From Flavobacteriaceae bacterium (GTDB lineage Bacteria > Bacteroidota > Bacteroidia > Flavobacteriales > Flavobacteriaceae), in assembly GCA_947452415.1 (NCBI GenBank), contig CANGCT010000018.1, positions 1 through 36,849 of the forward strand: 36,849 nucleotides of DNA. The letters run 5' to 3'. A model generated the notes under the pieces. It was not told where the DNA came from, did not search any database, and worked only from the letters and a program-made list of their open reading frames with translations. How positions within the stretch are numbered: the stretch's first letter is position 1; every line of letters starts with the position of its first letter. The position numbers and the translations under genes are program-made. This document shows, one piece after another, positions 32,737 to 36,849 of this stretch.

Positions 32737-35556
32737 TTATACTGACAGAATATACTCAGCTAAACCGTTTTCGTGGTTTAAATTCATCTTTTTACGCAAA
32801 CGATATCGTTTTATCTCTACGCTTCGAACGGATATGTTAAGTAATGGCGCTATTTCTTTAGAAGAAAGATTCAATCTTAAATAGGCGCAAAGACGCAAAT
32901 CATTTGGTGTTAAAAGAGGATGTAAGTTCTTTAATTTTTTCAAAAAGTCTTTATCAACAGTATCGAAAGCATCCTTGAAGATATTCCAGGAATCTTCATG
33001 ATTTATGTTTTTGGTAATTGTAGAAATTACTGATTTAATACTCATACTTTTATTTCCTTCATCGGTAGTTTTCTTTAAATCATCCTTAATAAGTGTAAGC
33101 AGTTCATCCTTTTTTATTAAACTCATGGTTGAAAATGCTAGTTCTTTATTTTTTGCATCTACATCTAGTGATAATTGATCATTTTGCAATTTCATTAATT
33201 GTTGTTCATTTTCTAATTCTTTAATTTCTAACAACAAATTATTTTCTTCAATAAGTTTAATTCTTTGTTTTTGATAATAATTTTTATATCGTTTATTTAT
33301 CCAAAAAGCTAAGTAAATTATCCCTAATAAATAAATAAATAATGCCAAATTGGTTAGATACCAAGGCTTTAAAATTGTGAAATTATAAATGGCAGTGTTT
33401 TCAAGATTTGAATTTGCAATTTTAGATCTGACGATAAATTTATAATCACCTGGTGATAAATTTTTAAAATTAACAGAAGACTTAGCGCTCCACAGACTCC
33501 AATTATCTTGAAATCCTTCTAATTTGTATTGGTATTCTGCATTAATATATTTGTTATATTCTGCTACTGAATAATTAAAAGCAATATTATTTTCATCATA
33601 ATGTAATTCAGCTTGGTCAAGAATGGAAATATCTTTGCCTTTTTGATTTAGTTTATTAACACTTATTGTAGAAATAAAAACTGTATTGTTCTTAAAACTT
33701 AAATCATTTAAATTAATAGTGTAATAACCATCTGTAGTTCCAATAAAATAATTTGAATCATTAAGCTGGGTAATATTTTCATATCCTGTTAATGAATTAG
33801 TAAATTTAGAAGGAATTGGTATGGTGTTTTGTTTTAGTTTATAATCTAATTTATTTCGATAATAATAATAAATATAATTTTTAGAGAAGAACCAAATCTT
33901 ATTAGATTTATCGACAATCATTTTGCCTGAAGTATATTCGTCTTTAGTGAAAATTTGACTCAATAAAGAGTCTTTTTCAAAAGTTTTATTTTTGTTATTT
34001 AGTTTATAAACACCTTCTTTATAGGCATAATACAGTACATTATTATATTTTATTAAACTGGCATTTTTACCTTTTTGAGGAGAATTAAGCTTCACGATTT
34101 TTTCAGCTTTAGTGAAGTTATTATCTATTGCAAATTTATATATTCCCTTATATTCATGACTAACAAATATTTCGTTTGTAAAATTTAATTCGAAATACTT
34201 TGAAGAATAGTCAAATCCTGCAATCTTGTTCCTAAAAACCCATTGGTTATTCTTTTTTTCTAAAACTGAGATTCCGTAGTAGTTTCCTTGAAGCAATAAG
34301 TTTTTATTAGGAATGGTTTGAAATTTCCAAGTTCCTGACTGACTAAATATACATTTTGCACCATTATTTTCAATAACAAAGGTTCCAGAATCATGGCCAC
34401 AAAAAAGAGTTCCTTGATTAACAAATAAAGACCATACTTGACCTTTTGTACCATTAACAAATTGAAAGGAATCTTTACTGTTATAGCTTTTGTAAAATAA
34501 GCCTTGATTAGTTCCTACGTAAAGTTTTCCTTGAAATAAAATGGAAGCATAAACAGTTCCTAGTTTCCCCGTTTCATCTGAAAAACTTTTCACAGGAGAT
34601 TGCAAATTGATGCAGTTTATTCCGTTGTCTAGACCTATCCACAAATTCTTATCAAAATCTTCAAATAAAGAAAGAACAGTGTTATTACTTAATCCATTAG
34701 TTTGTGAGATATGGTATTCTATTTTTCCGAATTTTGAAATAATAAATATCCCGTCGGAAATAGTACCTACAGCAAAATTGCCATTGTTTAATTGATAACT
34801 GCTATAAATACTAGTATGATTCAATTCTGAATCGGCAGAAGTTACAAACTGAGAAATACTGTTTTTTATTAATCTATAAAACCCATTAGTTTGAGTGTGA
34901 ATTATTAATCCACTTTCATCTTGAAAAACATTTACAATTTTATTGTTTTTAAAAATTAAATCCTCCGAAACTAATTTACTTTTCCCATTTTCAATTTCGA
35001 ATAATCCTTCATTAAAAACTTGAAAATAAATTGCACTTTCTGATTTAAAAATCTTTGTAATACTATTATTTGGAGTAATTATTTTAAATTTTTTGCTTTC
35101 TAAATCATAAATATAAATTCTATTTAAAGATTGAAAAACTACCCATTTATCAAAGTTTAAAATATTCCAAAACTGCTCATCATCAATAATTTTATCTTTT
35201 ATTTTATTACTTAATGAAAAATAAGTCAATCTGCCATTAGTCATTCTTTTCCAATAACCAAACTCCATATAACTGCCAGTATAAATTAAGCCGTCTATTG
35301 CTTTAACCGATCGAATTATTGTTTCGTTTGGTGATTTATATAAGGTCCAAAGCGAACCATTGTACTCTAACAAGCCTTCGTTATTTGCAAAATATAAAAT
35401 GTGCTTTTTATCTTGCGATGCCATCCAGTTTTGATTGCCGGCATTATATGTGCCGGGAGTGTACTTTACTATTGGAGGTAACTCTTGTGAATAACCTAAA
35501 AATGGAATTAATAAAATAAATAGAATTAATTTTCTAAAACAATATATATAGGGCAT
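32737..35556 (-). CDS. Membrane-spanning sensor-regulator (Reg_prop/Y_Y_Y/LuxR)
   Basis: The chosen ATG at 35556 gives a clean signal peptide (MPYIYCFRKLILFILLIPFLGYSQ) and 939 residues; the frame extends 27 codons further upstream with an unlikely hydrophobic leader. The periplasmic part (about 25-660) is a repeated beta-propeller of Reg_prop type (e.g. FEDFDKNLWIGLDNGINC), followed by a Y_Y_Y domain (about 665-728; YQYKLEGFQDNWS, LSPGDYKFIVRSK). One membrane helix lies at 733-752, then a coiled coil (about 758-830) and a LuxR-type HTH at about 879-926 (LSSKEIAPLLNISVRSVEIKRYRLRKKMNL). There is no histidine kinase or receiver domain, so it is a one-component transmembrane regulator, likely sensing glucan fragments and controlling this locus. 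Confidence 0.8.
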   Translation of the reverse strand: MPYIYCFRKLILFILLIPFLGYSQELPPIVKYTPGTYNAGNQNWMASQDKKHILYFANNEGLLEYNGSLWTLYKSPNETIIRSVKAIDGLIYTGSYMEFGYWKRMTNGRLTYFSLSNKIKDKIIDDEQFWNILNFDKWVVFQSLNRIYIYDLESKKFKIITPNNSITKIFKSESAIYFQVFNEGLFEIENGKSKLVSEDLIFKNNKIVNVFQDESGLIIHTQTNGFYRLIKNSISQFVTSADSELNHTSIYSSYQLNNGNFAVGTISDGIFIISKFGKIEYHISQTNGLSNNTVLSLFEDFDKNLWIGLDNGINCINLQSPVKSFSDETGKLGTVYASILFQGKLYVGTNQGLFYKSYNSKDSFQFVNGTKGQVWSLFVNQGTLFCGHDSGTFVIENNGAKCIFSQSGTWKFQTIPNKNLLLQGNYYGISVLEKKNNQWVFRNKIAGFDYSSKYFELNFTNEIFVSHEYKGIYKFAIDNNFTKAEKIVKLNSPQKGKNASLIKYNNVLYYAYKEGVYKLNNKNKTFEKDSLLSQIFTKDEYTSGKMIVDKSNKIWFFSKNYIYYYYRNKLDYKLKQNTIPIPSKFTNSLTGYENITQLNDSNYFIGTTDGYYTINLNDLSFKNNTVFISTISVNKLNQKGKDISILDQAELHYDENNIAFNYSVAEYNKYINAEYQYKLEGFQDNWSLWSAKSSVNFKNLSPGDYKFIVRSKIANSNLENTAIYNFTILKPWYLTNLALFIYLLGIIYLAFWINKRYKNYYQKQRIKLIEENNLLLEIKELENEQQLMKLQNDQLSLDVDAKNKELAFSTMSLIKKDELLTLIKDDLKKTTDEGNKSMSIKSVISTITKNINHEDSWNIFKDAFDTVDKDFLKKLKNLHPLLTPNDLRLCAYLRLNLSSKEIAPLLNISVRSVEIKRYRLRKKMNLNHENGLAEYILSV

Positions 35557-35629
35557 ATTTTTATTTAAACTTTTATTTAACAGCAATAAAGATATACAAT
35601 TTTGATAAATTAAATTATTAAAGCAAAAA

Positions 35630-35659
35630 AAAAGCACGTTATTTAAATAACGTGCTTTT
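35630..35659 (-). terminator. Strong terminator of T9SS protein gene
   Basis: A perfect palindrome with 15-base arms (35630-35644 and 35645-35659) around the core gcacgttat. On the minus strand it is followed by a long T-run (complement of 35624-35633). It lies 18 bases after the stop of the T9SS gene and separates it from the regulator gene. Confidence 0.88.
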
Positions 35660-35677
35660 AATTAAAAAAAACTTAAC

Positions 35678-36849
35678 TTAATTTTTAATGAATTTTGTTG
35701 TAGATGATTTACCATCTATTGTACAATTAACAAAATAAAGTCCATTTTCAAGATTTGAAACATCCATAGTCATAGAATTTGACATTGGGTTTTTACTAAT
35801 TACTTGTTGACCTAGAACATTGTAAATTGTAACACTTTCTATAGCATCCTTAGCTTCAATTGTTAAATTAGTTGAAGTTGGATTTGGATATAACCTTACA
35901 TTAGAAGTATTGAAAGTATCGGTTATCATAGTAGCAGGTCTGTATAAATAGATATTATCTACATAAACCAACCCTAAATTAGAAGATATTAAAAATTGAG
36001 CAACATTATTTCTAGTGTTTGGGTCGCTACCACCTGCAGTAAATGAAGATATAGGCGCATCAATTGATGCCCAAGTTCCATTTACAGTTGGAAGGTAAGT
36101 TAACAAGAAACTAGATGTTTGCCCTGAAGTATCCGAAGTCCATGCAGAAAATTTAGGATTCAATACTTTACCTATTAAATCCGTTGTGCTTGGAATCCAA
36201 AAATCCATATGAAAAGTTGTCATATCGGTTGCATCAATATGATGACCCGCACCAAAATCTACTCCAATAAAATCACCAAAAGCAATTTTCTTAGTATCAT
36301 TACCAACAATTTGAAGATCTGTAATAGGAGCTCCTCCATTCCAACCTATTCCCGCTGACCAATCATTGATGGTAATATTTGAATATGCATTACTAAACAA
36401 AGAAATAACATCCCAAGCATTTCTTGCTGGTGGTGTTGGTGCTGCATCTAACGGAGCTGGATCAGAAACAATAACTACTGGAGCCTCCTCAGATCTAACA
36501 TTGTCAATATAAAATGTTAAAGGTACAATAGGACTATTAAATCCATCATTTGTTGCTTTCCAATTTCCAAAAAAGATTATTTTTTGATATTCACCATTTG
36601 CAGCAGCTGTATTATCCATAGGTACTGCAAAATTAAATGTTAATGTTTGCCATTGTCCTGGTGTTGTATAAGCTTGTCCAGTTGCAGAAGCAGGTGCTGT
36701 TCCTCCTTGATCAACTTTAGCTAATAAATTAAAAGCTTGAGAACAATACACATCAACAGTCATTGTTTTATTAGTTGTTAGTTTTGCTTTTTTTGCAGTT
36801 TGAACAAACTCTATTCCTTGCCAAACATCTCCACCTGGACCTTGTGTAC
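35678..36849 (-). CDS. T9SS-sorted protein with glycan-binding-like modules (5' partial)
   Basis: The frame is open from the right window edge; the Met at 36763 is internal, because 28 further in-frame codons precede it without a stop (TQGPGGDVWQGIEFVQ onward). What is visible: a jelly-roll-like region ending FYIDNVRSEEAP, a proline/alanine-rich linker (DAAPTPPARNAW), a module DVISLFSNAYSNI to VYVDNIYLYR that recurs in the surface lipoprotein at 27906-29312, and a type IX sorting domain (RLYPNPTSTNLTIEA, ending GLYFVNCTIDGKSSTTKFIKN). It is exported and probably attached to the cell surface or released. Any catalytic domain would lie beyond the window. Confidence 0.8.
   Translation of the reverse strand, partial: TQGPGGDVWQGIEFVQTAKKAKLTTNKTMTVDVYCSQAFNLLAKVDQGGTAPASATGQAYTTPGQWQTLTFNFAVPMDNTAAANGEYQKIIFFGNWKATNDGFNSPIVPLTFYIDNVRSEEAPVVIVSDPAPLDAAPTPPARNAWDVISLFSNAYSNITINDWSAGIGWNGGAPITDLQIVGNDTKKIAFGDFIGVDFGAGHHIDATDMTTFHMDFWIPSTTDLIGKVLNPKFSAWTSDTSGQTSSFLLTYLPTVNGTWASIDAPISSFTAGGSDPNTRNNVAQFLISSNLGLVYVDNIYLYRPATMITDTFNTSNVRLYPNPTSTNLTIEAKDAIESVTIYNVLGQQVISKNPMSNSMTMDVSNLENGLYFVNCTIDGKSSTTKFIKN

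Noticed and set aside
35557..35637. 27-codon upstream extension of the regulator gene
   Set aside because: It would put a second hydrophobic stretch ahead of an already complete signal peptide starting at 35556.
36761..36763. ATG as start of the right-edge gene
   Set aside because: The frame remains open for 28 codons upstream to the window edge and the residues fit the beta module, so this ATG is internal.

Overview
The window looks like a chromosomal segment of a Flavobacterium-like member of the Bacteroidota. The DNA is AT-rich. Several genes are preceded by TAnnTTTG promoter elements rather than an E. coli-type -10. Lipoproteins with Bacteroidota-style signal peptides are common, two proteins end in type IX secretion (T9SS) sorting domains, and the families seen (BatA-type proteins, Y_Y_Y/LuxR regulators) are typical of this phylum. 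I see no rRNA, tRNA, CRISPR array or complete mobile element; one short IS3-type inverted-repeat relic lies near 14.3 kb.

The left half (about 1-17.2 kb) is ordinary core genome. It holds a pRiA4b ORF-3-like protein, a nucleoid-associated NdpA/YejK-type protein, an Omp85-like outer-membrane protein with a DUF1275 membrane protein, a tiny lipoprotein and a DEAD-box-type helicase whose motif II reads DEFD. Next comes a run of a BatA/vWA membrane protein, a dihydroorotase homologue that has lost its metal ligands, a small membrane protein and a serine esterase. A minus-strand group (lipoprotein, anchored protein, metallo-beta-lactamase-fold hydrolase) follows, then a conserved 491-residue cytosolic protein, an AraC-type regulator with a degenerate heavy-metal-type N-terminus, a Bcp peroxiredoxin, an endonuclease III without iron-sulfur cysteines, an ECF-type sigma factor, and a previously unlisted 47-residue gene directly downstream of the sigma factor.

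The right half (17.4 kb to the right edge) is a minus-strand polysaccharide-utilisation locus, most likely for beta-1,3-glucan with beta-1,6 branches (laminarin-like). Reading in the direction of transcription it contains: a T9SS-secreted protein with glycan-binding-like modules (cut by the window edge); a membrane-spanning sensor-regulator (beta-propeller, Y_Y_Y, transmembrane helix, coiled coil, LuxR HTH); a clan GH-A glycosidase fused to what looks like an outer-membrane beta-barrel; a surface lipoprotein sharing a module with the first protein; a GH16 lipoprotein; a large cytoplasmic glycoside phosphorylase of GH94/GH149/GH161 type; a GH17 lipoprotein; a GH30 lipoprotein; a GPH-type sugar symporter; and a second GH16 enzyme carrying a T9SS signal.

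The suggested pathway is extracellular cutting by the T9SS GH16, surface capture and trimming by the lipoproteins, outer-membrane entry by an unknown route (no SusC/SusD pair is present in the window, so the glycosidase-barrel fusion is a candidate), periplasmic or surface processing by GH17 and GH30, uptake by the symporter, and phosphorolysis inside the cell to glucose-1-phosphate. All functional assignments come from reading motifs and remembered family features; no database search was run.
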